A stretch of 64,000 nt of DNA from positions 1-64,000 of the forward strand of contig NZ_BBWQ01000025.1 in the NCBI RefSeq assembly GCF_001463885.1, written 5' to 3'. The DNA is from Aureimonas altamirensis (lineage in GTDB: Bacteria; Pseudomonadota; Alphaproteobacteria; Rhizobiales; Rhizobiaceae). The notes under the pieces are model-generated. The model was not told where the DNA came from, ran no database searches, and worked only from the letters and a program-made list of their open reading frames with translations. This document shows positions 18,338 through 28,259 of this stretch, in pieces (the stretch's first letter is position 1; each line of letters begins with the position of its first letter). Made by a program: the position numbers and the translations under genes.

Positions 18338-20787
18338 CCGTGCCGGAAACGCTGCCCGTAGAGGCGGTTCTTGCGGATGTCGGGGCGGCGTTGCGCACGG
18401 CTCGGCGCGCGGTGCTGGTGGCCCCTCCGGGCGCCGGCAAGACGACCATGGTGCCACTGCACCTGATCCGGCAGCCGGATTTTTCGGGACGCATCATCCT
18501 TATTCAGCCGCGCCGGATCGCCGCGCGGGCCGCGGCAACGCGCATGGCCTCGCTTCTGGGCGAGACGGTTGGCAAGACCGTCGGCTGGCGGATGCGGCTG
18601 GATACGCGGGTCTCGGCCGCAACCCGCATCGAGGTGGTGACGGAGGGCGTCTTCACGCGGCTGATCCTGGCCGATCCGGAACTGACCGGCATTTCTGCCG
18701 TCCTGTTCGACGAATTCCACGAGCGTTCCCTGGATGCCGATTTCGGGCTTGCGCTTGCGCTCGACGTTCAGGCCGCCCTGCGGGAAGACCTTGCGATCCT
18801 CGTCATGTCTGCGACGCTGGATGGCGCGCGCGTCGCCGCGCTGCTGGGCGATGCCCCTGTCATCGAAACCGCCGGCCGCAGTTTCCCCGTAGAGATCCAG
18901 AACCGCGACAGAAGCGGCATGGAGCGTATCGAGGACGCCGTCGCCAACGCCGTGCAGCAGACGCTGCGCGATATGCCGGGCAGCATCCTTGCCTTCCTGC
19001 CGGGACAACGCGAAATCGAGCGGGTGCGCGAGCGGCTGGAAGGGCGCGTTCCGCCGGATGTAACTCTTGCGCCGCTGTACGGCGCGCTGGAGACGTCCGA
19101 TCAGGATTTGGCGATCCGCCCGGCGCCGGCCGGCCGCCGCAAGGTGGTGCTGGCCACGTCGATCGCCGAAACCTCGATCACCATCGACGGTGTCACCGTA
19201 GTTATCGACAGCGGACTTGCGCGACGGCCCGTGTTCGAGCCGGCCAGTGGCCTGTCGCGCCTGGAGACCGTGGCCGTTTCACGCGCCGGCGCAACGCAAC
19301 GGGCCGGCCGCGCCGGGCGTACGGGGCCGGGTACGGCCATCCGCCTCTGGCGCGCGGAACAGACGAACGCGCTGCCGGCTTTCGATCCGCCGGAAATCCT
19401 GTCGACGGATCTGTCCGGCCTGCTGCTCGACTGCGCGGCCTTTGGCGTCGGCGACCCTGCCGAACTGCGATTTCTGGATGCGCCGCCGAAACCGGCCCTT
19501 GCCGAAGCCCGCGTCCTGCTGGGCGAGCTCGGCGCTCTCGATGCCGATGGCCGGCTGACGGAGATCGGACGCGAGTTGAGGCAGGTGGGCCTGCCGCCCC
19601 GCCTCGGAACGATGGTGGTCCGCGCCAGGGCGGGCCAACCGCGCCGCATGGCGGCGGAACTGGCCGTTCTTCTGACCGAGCGCGGCCTTGGCGGCAACGA
19701 CCCCGATCTGGCAGAGCGGCACCGACGCTGGCGCACCGACCGATCGCCCCGGGGCAACGCGGCGCGCGGCCTTGCCGAGCGTCTCGTGCAACAGGCAAGT
19801 GCTGCCGGCGACATCGAGGATGCCGATGCCGGGCGCCTGCTGTCCGTCGCCTATCCGGACCGCGTCGCGGTGGCACGGGGCACGTATGGCCAATTCCTGC
19901 TGGCCAGCGGACGCGGCGGGCAGGTCGATGCCGCATCCTCGCTGGCCGCATCGGCCGGGCTGGTGGTGGCCGAGTTGCAGGGACAGGCACGGGCGGGGCG
20001 CATCACCTCGGCTATCGGTCTCGACCGACGGCAGCTTGCGGCGCTGGCCGAGGAGCGCGCGGTCGACGAGGATGTCGTCCTTTTCGATGCCGCATCCGGT
20101 GCGGTCCGGGCGCGCCGGGTACGCCGGATCGGCCGGGCGGTGCTGTCGGAATCTCCCCTGCCCGACCCGCCTGCCGAGCTTGTCCAATCGGCGCTGGCGG
20201 ACGCGATCCGCCAGGAAGGCACGCGCCTCTTGCCGATGGACCGGGATGGCGAGCGGCTGTTGGAGCGCCTGCGCTTTCTGCACGCCTCGCTGGGGGATCC
20301 GTGGCCGGATCTGTCCGAGGCGGCACTTTTGGAGCGCCTGGACGAATGGGTCCTGGCCTTCCACCCCGATGCGCGCCGCTTGTCGGACCTGCGGCCGGAC
20401 CGGCTGCGGCAGGGGCTTCTTTCGCTTCTGCCGGGCCCGCTGGCCCGCCAGGTCGACACCCTTGCGCCATCGCATTACGAGGCGCCCACCGGATCGCGCC
20501 TGCCATTGCGCTACGATCCGGAGCAGGTCGTTCTGGCAGTGCGCGTCCAGGAATTGTTCGGGATGACGCGGCACCCCGCCATAGCCGCGGACCGGGTGCC
20601 GCTGACGCTTGAACTTTTGTCGCCGGCCCATCGCCCCATCCAGATCACGCAGGACCTGCCCGGCTTCTGGGCGGGCTCCTGGCGCGACGTCCGCGCCGAC
20701 CTGCGCGGGCGCTATCCCAAGCATGTCTGGCCCGAAGATCCGGCCCTCGCGCCACCCACGGCGCGGGCAAAGCCGCGCGGCAAATAG
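18334..20787 (+). CDS. hrpB: ATP-dependent helicase HrpB
   Basis: An 817-residue DExH-box helicase. Walker A is APPGAGKTT near residue 33, the DExH box is DEFHERS, motif III is SATLDG, and motif VI is QRAGRAGRTGPG. HA2-like and HrpB C-terminal domains follow. The cellular role of HrpB is poorly defined; it is a predicted RNA helicase. The ATG overlaps the stop of the YnjB-like gene by 4 nt, so translation of the two is coupled. Confidence 0.95.
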   Translation: MTVPETLPVEAVLADVGAALRTARRAVLVAPPGAGKTTMVPLHLIRQPDFSGRIILIQPRRIAARAAATRMASLLGETVGKTVGWRMRLDTRVSAATRIEVVTEGVFTRLILADPELTGISAVLFDEFHERSLDADFGLALALDVQAALREDLAILVMSATLDGARVAALLGDAPVIETAGRSFPVEIQNRDRSGMERIEDAVANAVQQTLRDMPGSILAFLPGQREIERVRERLEGRVPPDVTLAPLYGALETSDQDLAIRPAPAGRRKVVLATSIAETSITIDGVTVVIDSGLARRPVFEPASGLSRLETVAVSRAGATQRAGRAGRTGPGTAIRLWRAEQTNALPAFDPPEILSTDLSGLLLDCAAFGVGDPAELRFLDAPPKPALAEARVLLGELGALDADGRLTEIGRELRQVGLPPRLGTMVVRARAGQPRRMAAELAVLLTERGLGGNDPDLAERHRRWRTDRSPRGNAARGLAERLVQQASAAGDIEDADAGRLLSVAYPDRVAVARGTYGQFLLASGRGGQVDAASSLAASAGLVVAELQGQARAGRITSAIGLDRRQLAALAEERAVDEDVVLFDAASGAVRARRVRRIGRAVLSESPLPDPPAELVQSALADAIRQEGTRLLPMDRDGERLLERLRFLHASLGDPWPDLSEAALLERLDEWVLAFHPDARRLSDLRPDRLRQGLLSLLPGPLARQVDTLAPSHYEAPTGSRLPLRYDPEQVVLAVRVQELFGMTRHPAIAADRVPLTLELLSPAHRPIQITQDLPGFWAGSWRDVRADLRGRYPKHVWPEDPALAPPTARAKPRGK

Positions 20788-20874
20788 GACGATTCCACTC
20801 GGATTATCCAAGCACGCAACCTCCGCGTGTGGTTTCACGTTGTGAAACCGTGCCTTACGCGTGGGAGATTCCGT

Positions 20875-21450
20875 ATGAATGTGGAGACGCCAGCCAGGGA
20901 TATGCGTGGCCCCCTCGCCACGTCCGGCGAGCGCAGAATCCTGGTGGTCGACGAAGACCACGGTTTTGCCGCCCGCCTGTCGCGGGGGCTTGAGCAGCGG
21001 GGCTATACCCCGGTTCTGGTTGCGAGCTTTTCCGAGGCGCAGAAGGAGATTTCGTCGGCCTCCCCGGCGATGGCGGTGATCGATCTTCGGCTTTCCGGCG
21101 GCAATGGACTGGATCTCGTGGAAGATCTGCACCGCCGCCGCAAGGACAGCGCGATCGTTGTCCTGACGGCCTATGGCAACATCGCGACGGCCGTCGCCGC
21201 CGTGAAGCTGGGCGCCATCGACTATCTATGCAAGCCGTCCAGCACGGATGAGGTCATCTCCGCCCTCACCCAGCGCGACGACAAGCGGCCGACCCCGCCC
21301 GACAACCCCATGTCGGCAGACCGTGTGCGGTGGGAGCATATCCAGCGCGTCTTCGAGCTTTACGGACACAACGTTTCCGAAACCGCGCGGCGCCTGTCCA
21401 TGCATCGCCGCACCCTGCAGCGTATCCTGGCGAAAAACGCGCCGCGCTGA
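20875..21450 (+). CDS. ActR/RegA-type redox response regulator
   Basis: A 191-residue two-component regulator. The receiver domain has the acidic pocket VVDED (residues 24-28), the phosphoacceptor Asp70 in VIDLRL, Thr98 and Lys120. After a Pro-rich linker comes a Fis-type helix-turn-helix (SETARRLSMHRRTLQRIL). This is the layout of RegA/ActR/PrrA, which control redox-dependent genes for carbon and nitrogen metabolism and respiration. The ATG at 20875 is used because GGGAG precedes it. The partner kinase RegB/ActS is not next to it. Confidence 0.93.
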   Translation: MNVETPARDMRGPLATSGERRILVVDEDHGFAARLSRGLEQRGYTPVLVASFSEAQKEISSASPAMAVIDLRLSGGNGLDLVEDLHRRRKDSAIVVLTAYGNIATAVAAVKLGAIDYLCKPSSTDEVISALTQRDDKRPTPPDNPMSADRVRWEHIQRVFELYGHNVSETARRLSMHRRTLQRILAKNAPR

Positions 21451-21457
21451 GCTGTCG

Positions 21458-21964
21458 TCACTCCACCAGATCGTCGCGAGAGCCCGTCATATAAGGGTTT
21501 GCTGCCCATTCCGCCTGTAGCAGCCGGTTTGCCGCCAGCGTTGCGAACCGCAGCGTCAGGGCCTTGCGTGTTGCGGGCGGCATGCGATGCAGCGGCGCAT
21601 CCCGAAGGATCTCGGCGCCGTACCCATCCGACAGGATCAGCCCGCAATCCTGCGGGAAGATGTCCAGTGGGACGTCGGGGTGCGTCGCAAAGAACAACTG
21701 GTCGCAATGCAGCCGGTAGTCCGGCCATTTGCGATCCACCCGGAAATCGGCGATCGACGTCTTGATCTCGACAATCGAGACTTCGCCTTTCGCCGACAGG
21801 CAGACAAGATCGGCACGCCGGCCCGAAGACAAGGGCATCTCGGGCAGAACGGACAGGGCCTGCGCCATCATCAGGCGCTGGACACCGCGCCGCACCAGCA
21901 TGGCGCGATCGGATTGCCGCCCGTCGAGCAGCGGCTGATAGGGGACGGAAGAGACTATGGGCAT
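21458..21964 (-). CDS. mmcB: MmcB family putative DNA repair endonuclease
   Basis: A 168-residue protein with a PD-(D/E)xK nuclease-like core: the Asp in RRADLVCLS and the IVEIKTS motif that carries the Glu-x-Lys. This matches MmcB, an alphaproteobacterial repair nuclease family associated with mitomycin C resistance in Caulobacter. It converges on the ActR/RegA gene with only 7 nt between stops. ATG 21964 gives MPIVSSVPYQPLL; another ATG 12 codons upstream is possible but lies in less conserved-looking sequence. Confidence 0.82.
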   Translation of the reverse strand: MPIVSSVPYQPLLDGRQSDRAMLVRRGVQRLMMAQALSVLPEMPLSSGRRADLVCLSAKGEVSIVEIKTSIADFRVDRKWPDYRLHCDQLFFATHPDVPLDIFPQDCGLILSDGYGAEILRDAPLHRMPPATRKALTLRFATLAANRLLQAEWAANPYMTGSRDDLVE

Positions 21965-22137
21965 GCGGATACGGCTCCGGCAACGCGGCTGTGCCCGCAT
22001 CGCAACAAACGTTTGTTAACCATCATGCGTTAGGCTCGTGCCAATTGCCAGTCGGGTAACGAGGGCATATCGGTGGTGACAGCCAGCCGGTGTCGTACAG
22101 CTTTACCCGGCACGGCCTGCCTCGACCGGACGTTTCG

Positions 22138-22911
22138 ATGACAACCCATTCTACCCTATCCGTTCTCGCCGCTGCCGCCCTGGCGCTCGGCCTTGCCGGT
22201 TGCACCACCTCCGGTGATCGCGCGGCGATCAACGGCGATTCGCCGGTCGCGACGGCCTATGCGTCCACGGAAAGCACCATCCTCGATGGCGGCCCCCTGG
22301 GCCCGGTCGACCCGCTGGCCTATGCTGCTGCGCAGGATGGCGGTTTCAACCTGCCGGCGATACCGGTCGAGAAGATCGATCCGCGCTTCCTGCGCCAGCG
22401 CGTCGTTTACGATGGCATGGGCTTTGCGCCGGGCACCGTCGTTGTCGATACGGGCGATCATTTCCTCTACGTCATCGAGTCGCGTGGCACGGCCATGCGC
22501 TACGGCATCGGCATCGGCAAGGCCGGCTTCTCCTGGTCTGGCGAGGCCTATGCCCGCGACAAGCAGCATTGGCCGAAGTGGTTCCCGCCCAAGGAAATGA
22601 TCGAGCGCAGGCCTGAGCTTGCGCCCTACGGCAACGAAGTCGGCATGAATCCCGGCCTGCAGAACCCGCTTGGCGCCCGGGCCGTCTATCTGTGGCAGGG
22701 CAACAAGGACACGCTGTACCGCCTGCACGGCACGCCGGAATGGTGGTCGATCGGCAAGTCCGTTTCGTCTGGCTGCATCCGTCTCATCAACCAGGATGCC
22801 ATCGATCTCTACGAGCGGGTCCCGCTGCAGGCGCGTGTCATCGTGCTGATGCCGGGCGAGACCTTGGCACAGAAGCGGATTGCCGAAAACCGGAAGGCCC
22901 AGGCAAGCTGA
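22138..22911 (+). CDS. L,D-transpeptidase lipoprotein (ErfK/YbiS/YkuD family)
   Basis: A 257-residue exported lipoprotein with lipobox LAGC at residues 19-22. The YkuD catalytic motif is HGTPEWWSIG followed by SSGCIRL, with His and the nucleophile Cys present. It would cross-link peptidoglycan (3-3 bonds) or attach proteins to it, and is anchored in the outer membrane or inner membrane by its lipid. It stands alone, followed at once by a strong terminator. ATG 22138 fits the lipoprotein signal. Confidence 0.92.
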   Translation: MTTHSTLSVLAAAALALGLAGCTTSGDRAAINGDSPVATAYASTESTILDGGPLGPVDPLAYAAAQDGGFNLPAIPVEKIDPRFLRQRVVYDGMGFAPGTVVVDTGDHFLYVIESRGTAMRYGIGIGKAGFSWSGEAYARDKQHWPKWFPPKEMIERRPELAPYGNEVGMNPGLQNPLGARAVYLWQGNKDTLYRLHGTPEWWSIGKSVSSGCIRLINQDAIDLYERVPLQARVIVLMPGETLAQKRIAENRKAQAS

Positions 22912-22949
22912 TCGTGCAAGATTGAAGTTTCAAGGCGGGGGACCGCCAT

Positions 22950-22987
22950 GGCCGGGTGCTTCGGGGGAGGCGCCCGGCCTTTTTTTT
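22950..22987 (+). terminator. Rho-independent terminator after the L,D-transpeptidase gene
   Basis: A 10-bp stem GGCCGGGTGC / GCGCCCGGCC (one G-U pair) with a 10-nt loop is followed by eight T residues on the plus strand. It lies 38 nt after the stop. Confidence 0.92.
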
Positions 22988-23000
22988 GCAGTGCCGACCG

Positions 23001-23405
23001 TTAAGGAGCGAATGGGTCGTATGTCCCGAAGTTCCAGAGATGGCCCTCGAAATCCCGGCAGGAGAACTCCCGGCTTCCGTAGGGCTGGTCGTGCAGCGGA
23101 ATGATGATCTCGGCGCCGGAAGCGGTCACACGTTCGAACAAGGCGTCGGCATCCTTGACGACGATGTAGGCGCTCTGCGTGACGCCGCCGGCTTCATCCG
23201 GCGTGATCTGCGTTTCGCCGAAGGGGTCGTCACGCACGGCCCCAAGCATGACCATGCCGCCGCCAAGGGTCAGCTCCGCATGGGCGATGAGGCCGTCATC
23301 GTCTTCCATCACCATTTCGACGTTGAAGCCGACGACGGCGGACAGCCAGTCGATGGCGGCCTGCGCATCCCGGTAGCGCAATGTCGGAATGATGGTGGAA
23401 ACCAT
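23001..23405 (-). CDS. VOC superfamily (glyoxalase/PhnB-like) protein
   Basis: A 134-residue protein with two beta-alpha-beta-beta-beta repeats: N-terminal TLRYRDAQAAIDWL and C-terminal FSCRDFEGHLWNFGTYDPF. This is the vicinal oxygen chelate fold of the PhnB/EhpR-like type. Metal ligands are not obvious, so it could be a binding protein rather than an enzyme. It is a single gene on the minus strand, 80 nt downstream of malate synthase. Confidence 0.85.
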   Translation of the reverse strand: MVSTIIPTLRYRDAQAAIDWLSAVVGFNVEMVMEDDDGLIAHAELTLGGGMVMLGAVRDDPFGETQITPDEAGGVTQSAYIVVKDADALFERVTASGAEIIIPLHDQPYGSREFSCRDFEGHLWNFGTYDPFAP

Positions 23406-23485
23406 GCCGCGAACCCCTCCCGCGTTGCTTGCAAGCGGGAGGGTAGTCTGTTTTTCGCCCCGATTGAACAGGGCTTGCCCGGCGC

Positions 23486-25660
23486 TTATGCCCGTGCGGC
23501 CGCCTTCTTTTCCAGGCGGCGACGGTGCAGGACAGGCTCGGTGTAGCCATTGGGCTGTTCACGCCCCTTCAGGACCAGGTCCAGAGCGGCCTGGAAGGCA
23601 ATGGACCCCGCATAGTCGGGCGCCATCGGCTCGTAGGTCGCGTCGGAGGCGTTCTGTCCGTCGACGACGCGCGCCATGCGCTCCATCGTCTCCACCACCT
23701 GGTCGCGCGTCACCACGCCATGGTGCAGCCAGTTGGCGATGTGCTGCGAGGAGATGCGGCAGGTGGCACGGTCTTCCATGAGGCCGACATCGTTGATATC
23801 GGGCACCTTGGAGCAGCCGACGCCGGAATTGATCCAGCGCACGACGTAGCCGAGGATGCCTTGCGCATTGTTATCGAGTTCGGCCTGGATGTCTTCCGGG
23901 GTCCAGTTCGGGCGCACGGCAACCGGGATGGTCAGGATATCCTCGAGGCTGGTGCGGCTCTTGCCTTCCAGCTCGGCCTGGCGCTCGGCCACGTCCACCG
24001 TGTGGTAATGCGTGGCATGCAAGGTCGCAGCCGTGGGCGACGGTACCCAGGCCGTATTGGCACCGGCCTTCGGATGACCGATCTTCTGCTCCAGCATGGC
24101 CGCCATCAGGTCGGGCATGGCCCACATGCCCTTGCCGATCTGCGCATGGCCCTTGAGCCCGCAGGCAAGGCCGGTATCGACGTTGCGGTCCTCATAGGCC
24201 TTGATCCACGTGGACGCCTTCATGTCGCCCTTGCGGATCATCGGGCCAAGCTCCATCGAGGAGTGCATCTCGTCGCCGGTCCGATCGAGGAAGCCCGTAT
24301 TGATGAAGACGACGCGCTTGCGTGCTGCCCGGATGGCTTCCTTGAGGTTCACCGTGGTGCGGCGCTCCTCGTCCATGATGCCCATCTTCAGCGTATTGGG
24401 CGCAAGGCCGAGAATGGTTTCGACCCGGGTGAAGATCTCGTCGGCGAAGGCGACCTCGTCCGGACCGTGCATCTTGGGCTTGACGATATAGACGGAGCCG
24501 GCGCGCGAATTGCGGTCGCCGCCCTGCTTCTTCAGGTCGTGCATCGCGATCAGCCCGGTGAAGAGCCCGTCCAGCATGCCTTCCGGCGCTTCCGATCCGT
24601 CGGCCAGAAGGACGGCAGGATTGGTCATCAGGTGGCCGACATTGCGCACCAGCATCAGCGAGCGTCCGGGCAGCACAAGCGTGCCGCCGTCGGGTGCGGT
24701 GTATTCGCGGTCCGGGTTGAGGCGGCGCGTGACGCTTTTGCCGCTCTTCTCGAACGTGTCGGACAAGTCGCCCTTCATCAGGCCGAGCCAGTTGCGATAG
24801 ACGACCACCTTGTCGGCCGCATCGACGGCGGCGACGGAGTCTTCGCAATCCTGGATCGTGGTCACGGCGCTTTCCAGAACAACGTCGGAAATGCCGGCCG
24901 GATCGGACCGACCGATCTGCGACGTGCGGTCGATCACGACGTCGCTGTGCAAGCCATGGGTGACGAAGAGAAGGTTGGTGGGCTGGCTCGCCGGGCCGCG
25001 ATAGCCGGCCAGTTGGCCGGGGCTCTTCAGCCCGGTCGTGCCGGACTCCAGCCTGACCGTCAGCGCGCCGTCATCGATGGAGAAGCCACGCGCATCGGTC
25101 CACGACGCATCGGCAAGCGGCACCGACCCATCCAGGAAGGCGCGCGCCCAGGCGATCACCTTTTCGCCGCGGACGGGATTGTAGCCCGAACCTCTTTCCG
25201 CGCCGCCCTCTTCGGCGATCGCATCGGTGCCGTAGAGCGCGTCGTAGAGCGAGCCCCAGCGGGCGTTCGCCGCGTTCAGCGCATATCGCGCGTTCATCAC
25301 CGGAACCACGAGCTGCGGACCGGCCACCGAGGCGATCTCCGGATCGACATTGGCGGTCTCGACGGAAAAGGCTTCCCCCTCGGGGACGATGTAGCCGATC
25401 TCGCGCAGGAAGGCCTCGTAAGCTGCACCGTCCACGGCGCCGCCCTTGTGGGATGCGCACCACTCGTCGACGCGCGCCTGCATGTCGTCGCGGATCGCCA
25501 ACAGCTCGCGGTTGCGCGGAGCGAGATCGCCGAGAAGCCCGGCAAGGCCCTGCCAAAGCCGGTCGGCATCGACGCCCGTACCGGGGAGAGCTTCCTTCTC
25601 TATGAAATCCTTCAGCTCGGAATCGACCTGCAATCCGGCGACCGTGACGTAACTCGACAT
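23486..25660 (-). CDS. glcB: Malate synthase G
   Basis: Condenses glyoxylate and acetyl-CoA to malate. The 724-residue protein has the G-isoform length. Signature segments are [32 protein letters not shown], the [12 protein letters not shown] stretch and [21 protein letters not shown] 25660 (MSSYVTV) fits the family; the frame is open six codons further. Isocitrate lyase is not in the window, which fits a role in glyoxylate/glycolate use. The regulator downstream in coordinate (ROK gene) is upstream on this strand but belongs to the sugar locus. Confidence 0.97.
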   Translation of the reverse strand: MSSYVTVAGLQVDSELKDFIEKEALPGTGVDADRLWQGLAGLLGDLAPRNRELLAIRDDMQARVDEWCASHKGGAVDGAAYEAFLREIGYIVPEGEAFSVETANVDPEIASVAGPQLVVPVMNARYALNAANARWGSLYDALYGTDAIAEEGGAERGSGYNPVRGEKVIAWARAFLDGSVPLADASWTDARGFSIDDGALTVRLESGTTGLKSPGQLAGYRGPASQPTNLLFVTHGLHSDVVIDRTSQIGRSDPAGISDVVLESAVTTIQDCEDSVAAVDAADKVVVYRNWLGLMKGDLSDTFEKSGKSVTRRLNPDREYTAPDGGTLVLPGRSLMLVRNVGHLMTNPAVLLADGSEAPEGMLDGLFTGLIAMHDLKKQGGDRNSRAGSVYIVKPKMHGPDEVAFADEIFTRVETILGLAPNTLKMGIMDEERRTTVNLKEAIRAARKRVVFINTGFLDRTGDEMHSSMELGPMIRKGDMKASTWIKAYEDRNVDTGLACGLKGHAQIGKGMWAMPDLMAAMLEQKIGHPKAGANTAWVPSPTAATLHATHYHTVDVAERQAELEGKSRTSLEDILTIPVAVRPNWTPEDIQAELDNNAQGILGYVVRWINSGVGCSKVPDINDVGLMEDRATCRISSQHIANWLHHGVVTRDQVVETMERMARVVDGQNASDATYEPMAPDYAGSIAFQAALDLVLKGREQPNGYTEPVLHRRRLEKKAAARA

Positions 25661-25735
25661 GAATGCTCCCTTCCGCAAGCTCCTCTGCCGACGCCATCGG
25701 CCATCGGAGCCGCAAAGTCAAATGCCGGAAGGGTG

Positions 25736-26989
25736 TCAGGTCCGTTCGGAATAGAGAACCCGGCGGTCGGTCAGGTAGCGGGCAAAGAAGGGAAGGCTGG
25801 CCGACCCGATCTCGCGCGCGTCGCGGCCGATCGTCCCGGCGCGAACCGCCACCGGCACGAGGCCGCGCATGTCCATTTTCGCCAGCACCTCGGCGACGCG
25901 CGCCACCAGCCGCTCGCGGACGAAGGGCGGGAAGCTGCCTTCGATGACGGCCGCCTCGAAATCGTAGATCGCCGAAGCGGAAACGACCGCATGGGCAATG
26001 CCGGCGGCCGCCTCCGACAGCCAGCGATCCAGAAGGCCTTCCAGACCGTCCCAGCGGCAGTCCTTACGCCACAGCTCTATGCCGTCGCCTCCGGATTGTT
26101 CGATCATGCGTTCGAGAAGATGGATCGATGCCGCCTCGATCAATTGCCGGCTTCCGCCGCCGGGCGCCGGCACCGGCATCGACCCCAGTGCCCCGGCATT
26201 GCCGACGCGCCCTTCCACCAGTTGCCCGTCCATCACGACGCCGCCGCCGATGAAGGCGCCGACGAAGAAATAGACGAAATCGGCCCCTGCCCCGCGGCCG
26301 AAGGCGTGCTCGGCGCCGCAGGCGGCCGTCACGTCATTGGCCATGGTGACGGGCTGTCCCGTGCGCCGGGCCAGCTCCGCGACGATATCGGCCTCGCGCC
26401 AGATGGCCAGCTCTTCCGAGGGTGCACCGTTGGTGGCGCCCCATGACCAGATCTCGAAGGGCAGGCCGACACCGAGCCCGGCCACCCGGGCCCGTTCATC
26501 CGGCCCGAGCGTCGACACCAGGGCCTCGGCCGCATCCTGCGCGAACTCCATCACCTGCCCATGCACGGGGCGACGGTAGAAGATGGCGCGGCTGTCGAGG
26601 ACCGTTCCGACGAAATCCATCAGAACCATCTCGCTGGTTCGCCGGCCGATCTTCAGGCCCAACGAAAACGCGCCGCGCGGGTTGAGGCGCATGGGCACCG
26701 ATGGCTGCCCCACCTTGCCGCGCCTCGGCGTGCCGGCCAGCACCAGGCCGTCCGCCTCCAGCACGCGCATGATGACGGAGGCCGTCTGCGGGGACAGGCC
26801 GGAATGGCGCGCGATCTCGGCCTTCGCCAGTTCACCGCCGGCCCGGATAAGGGACAGGACCAACCGTTCGTTGTGGGCGCGCAGGCCTGCCTGGCTCGAC
26901 GCGCGAAAGCCGTCGCGCAGGGCCACATCGCCCGTCGCGGACAGCGTCGCCGTGTCCGGCACGGTGGGTTTTCCGCCTGCCATGTCCAT
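25736..26989 (-). CDS. ROK family transcriptional regulator of the adjacent sugar importer
   Basis: A 417-residue ROK protein. The N-terminal winged helix-turn-helix lies near residues 35-95 (AEIARHSGLSPQTASVIM), followed by a sugar-kinase-like domain with GVGLPFEIW and the ROK segment FFVGAFIGGGVVMDG. The usual zinc-site cysteine pattern (CxCGxxGC) is missing, so it may bind sugar without metal. It is transcribed divergently from frcBCA. A 39-bp palindrome lies between them, 41 nt from its start codon, with a GGGAGG ribosome site in between. Likely a sugar-responsive repressor. Confidence 0.9.
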   Translation of the reverse strand: MDMAGGKPTVPDTATLSATGDVALRDGFRASSQAGLRAHNERLVLSLIRAGGELAKAEIARHSGLSPQTASVIMRVLEADGLVLAGTPRRGKVGQPSVPMRLNPRGAFSLGLKIGRRTSEMVLMDFVGTVLDSRAIFYRRPVHGQVMEFAQDAAEALVSTLGPDERARVAGLGVGLPFEIWSWGATNGAPSEELAIWREADIVAELARRTGQPVTMANDVTAACGAEHAFGRGAGADFVYFFVGAFIGGGVVMDGQLVEGRVGNAGALGSMPVPAPGGGSRQLIEAASIHLLERMIEQSGGDGIELWRKDCRWDGLEGLLDRWLSEAAAGIAHAVVSASAIYDFEAAVIEGSFPPFVRERLVARVAEVLAKMDMRGLVPVAVRAGTIGRDAREIGSASLPFFARYLTDRRVLYSERT

Positions 26990-27029
26990 CGATGTCCTCC
27001 CGCCCGAACGATGATCCCGCGCTCTCTCG

Positions 27030-27068
27030 CTGTCAATAAATAAATCATCGTGATTTATCGATTGACAG
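27030..27068. promoter_or_regulatory. Large palindromic operator overlapping divergent -35 boxes
   Basis: Two arms surround a 3-nt centre (TCG, 27048-27050). The left arm is CTGTCAAT-AA-ATAAATCA and the right arm is TGATTTAT-CG-ATTGACAG, which are complementary at 16 of 18 positions. The outer parts contain TTGACA on each strand, pointing outwards: plus 27062-27067 and minus 27036-27031. On the plus strand a TCCAAT follows after 17 nt. A repressor bound here would cover both -35 boxes. The natural candidate is the adjacent ROK protein. Confidence 0.8.
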
Positions 27069-27159
27069 CGACCGCTCTTTGCCGTCCAATCCCTGCGAGC
27101 CGGACGGGGAGGTCCGGGACGGACGCTTCGATGCGGCCGCCTTATCGGGAGGAAATTCG

Positions 27160-28188
27160 ATGATTCTCAAGTATCTTGGCCATGCGGCCGCGCTCGGCGT
27201 CGCCACCCTGGTACTGCCTGGCGTATCCATGGCACAGGACCAGGTTACCGCCTGCCTTATCACCAAGACGGACACCAACCCGTTCTTCGTGAAGATGAAG
27301 GAAGGCGCAACGGCCAAGGCCCAGGAGCTCGGCATCAACCTGCAGACCTATGCCGGCCGGATCGACGGCGATTCCGAGTCGCAGGTCGCGGCCATCGAAA
27401 GCTGCATCGCGGCAGGGGCCAAGGGCATCCTCATCGCCGCGTCCGACACCAAGGGCATCGTACCCTCGGTCAAGCAGGCGCGGGATGCGGGTCTGATCGT
27501 GATCGCGCTGGATACGCCGCTGGAGCCGGTGGATTCGGCGGACGCCACCTTTGCCACCAACAATTACGAAGCCGGTGTGCTCATCGGCGAATGGGCCAAG
27601 GGCAAGATGGGCGCCGAGGCGGAGAACGCCAAGATCGCCTTCCTCGACCTGACGGCGCAGCAGCCCTCCGTGGCCGTCCTGCGCGACCAAGGCTTTATGG
27701 AAGGCTTCGGCATCGACAACAAGGACAAGGCCATCGTCGGCGACGAGGACGACGCCCGGATCGTCGGCCATGACATCACTAACGGCAACGAAGAGGGCGG
27801 CCGTCAGGCCATGGAAAACCTTCTCCAGAAGGACCCCTCCATCAACCTCGTCTACACGATCAACGAGCCGGCGGCTGCCGGAGCCTACGAGGCGCTCAAG
27901 TCGGTCGGGCTTGAAGGCAGCGTGACGATCGTCTCGGTCGATGGCGGCTGCCCGGGCATCGCCAACGTCAAGGATGGGGTCATCGGCGCAACGTCGATGC
28001 AGTATCCGCTGAAGATGGCGTCCATGGGCATCGAAGCCATCAAGGCCTTCGCCGATTCCGGCGAAAAGCCCCAGGCCAGCGAGGGTCTGCAGATCACCGC
28101 CACGGGCGTCGATCTGGTAACCGACGAGCCCGTCGATGGCGTCACGTCCATGACGTCCGAGGATGCCGCCAAGCTTTGCTGGGGCTGA
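27160..28188 (+). CDS. frcB: Sugar ABC transporter substrate-binding protein (fructose/ribose type)
   Basis: A 342-residue periplasmic binding protein with a signal peptide ending MAQDQ. The family-1 type fold is shown by [18 protein letters not shown], the ligand loop [11 protein letters not shown] and VSVDGGCPG. The sequence resembles FrcB of the fructose/mannose/ribose importer of Sinorhizobium. GGGAGGAA precedes ATG 27160; the upstream in-frame extension crosses the promoter and is not used. First gene of frcB-frcC-frcA, transcribed away from the ROK regulator. Exact sugar is inferred. Confidence 0.9.
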   Translation: MILKYLGHAAALGVATLVLPGVSMAQDQVTACLITKTDTNPFFVKMKEGATAKAQELGINLQTYAGRIDGDSESQVAAIESCIAAGAKGILIAASDTKGIVPSVKQARDAGLIVIALDTPLEPVDSADATFATNNYEAGVLIGEWAKGKMGAEAENAKIAFLDLTAQQPSVAVLRDQGFMEGFGIDNKDKAIVGDEDDARIVGHDITNGNEEGGRQAMENLLQKDPSINLVYTINEPAAAGAYEALKSVGLEGSVTIVSVDGGCPGIANVKDGVIGATSMQYPLKMASMGIEAIKAFADSGEKPQASEGLQITATGVDLVTDEPVDGVTSMTSEDAAKLCWG

Positions 28189-28259
28189 TCCGCGCATGAC
28201 GACCGGCCGTCGCCCGCAAGGCGGCGGCCGGACACGGATTCGGACAGGGAGGCAGGACG

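Noticed and set aside
23525-26446. A 973-codon open frame on the plus strand opposite malate synthase and the ROK gene
   Set aside because: It is a shadow of GC-rich codons on the other strand: the composition is rich in His, Arg, Gly and Asp, no domain is visible, and both minus-strand genes have clear family motifs.
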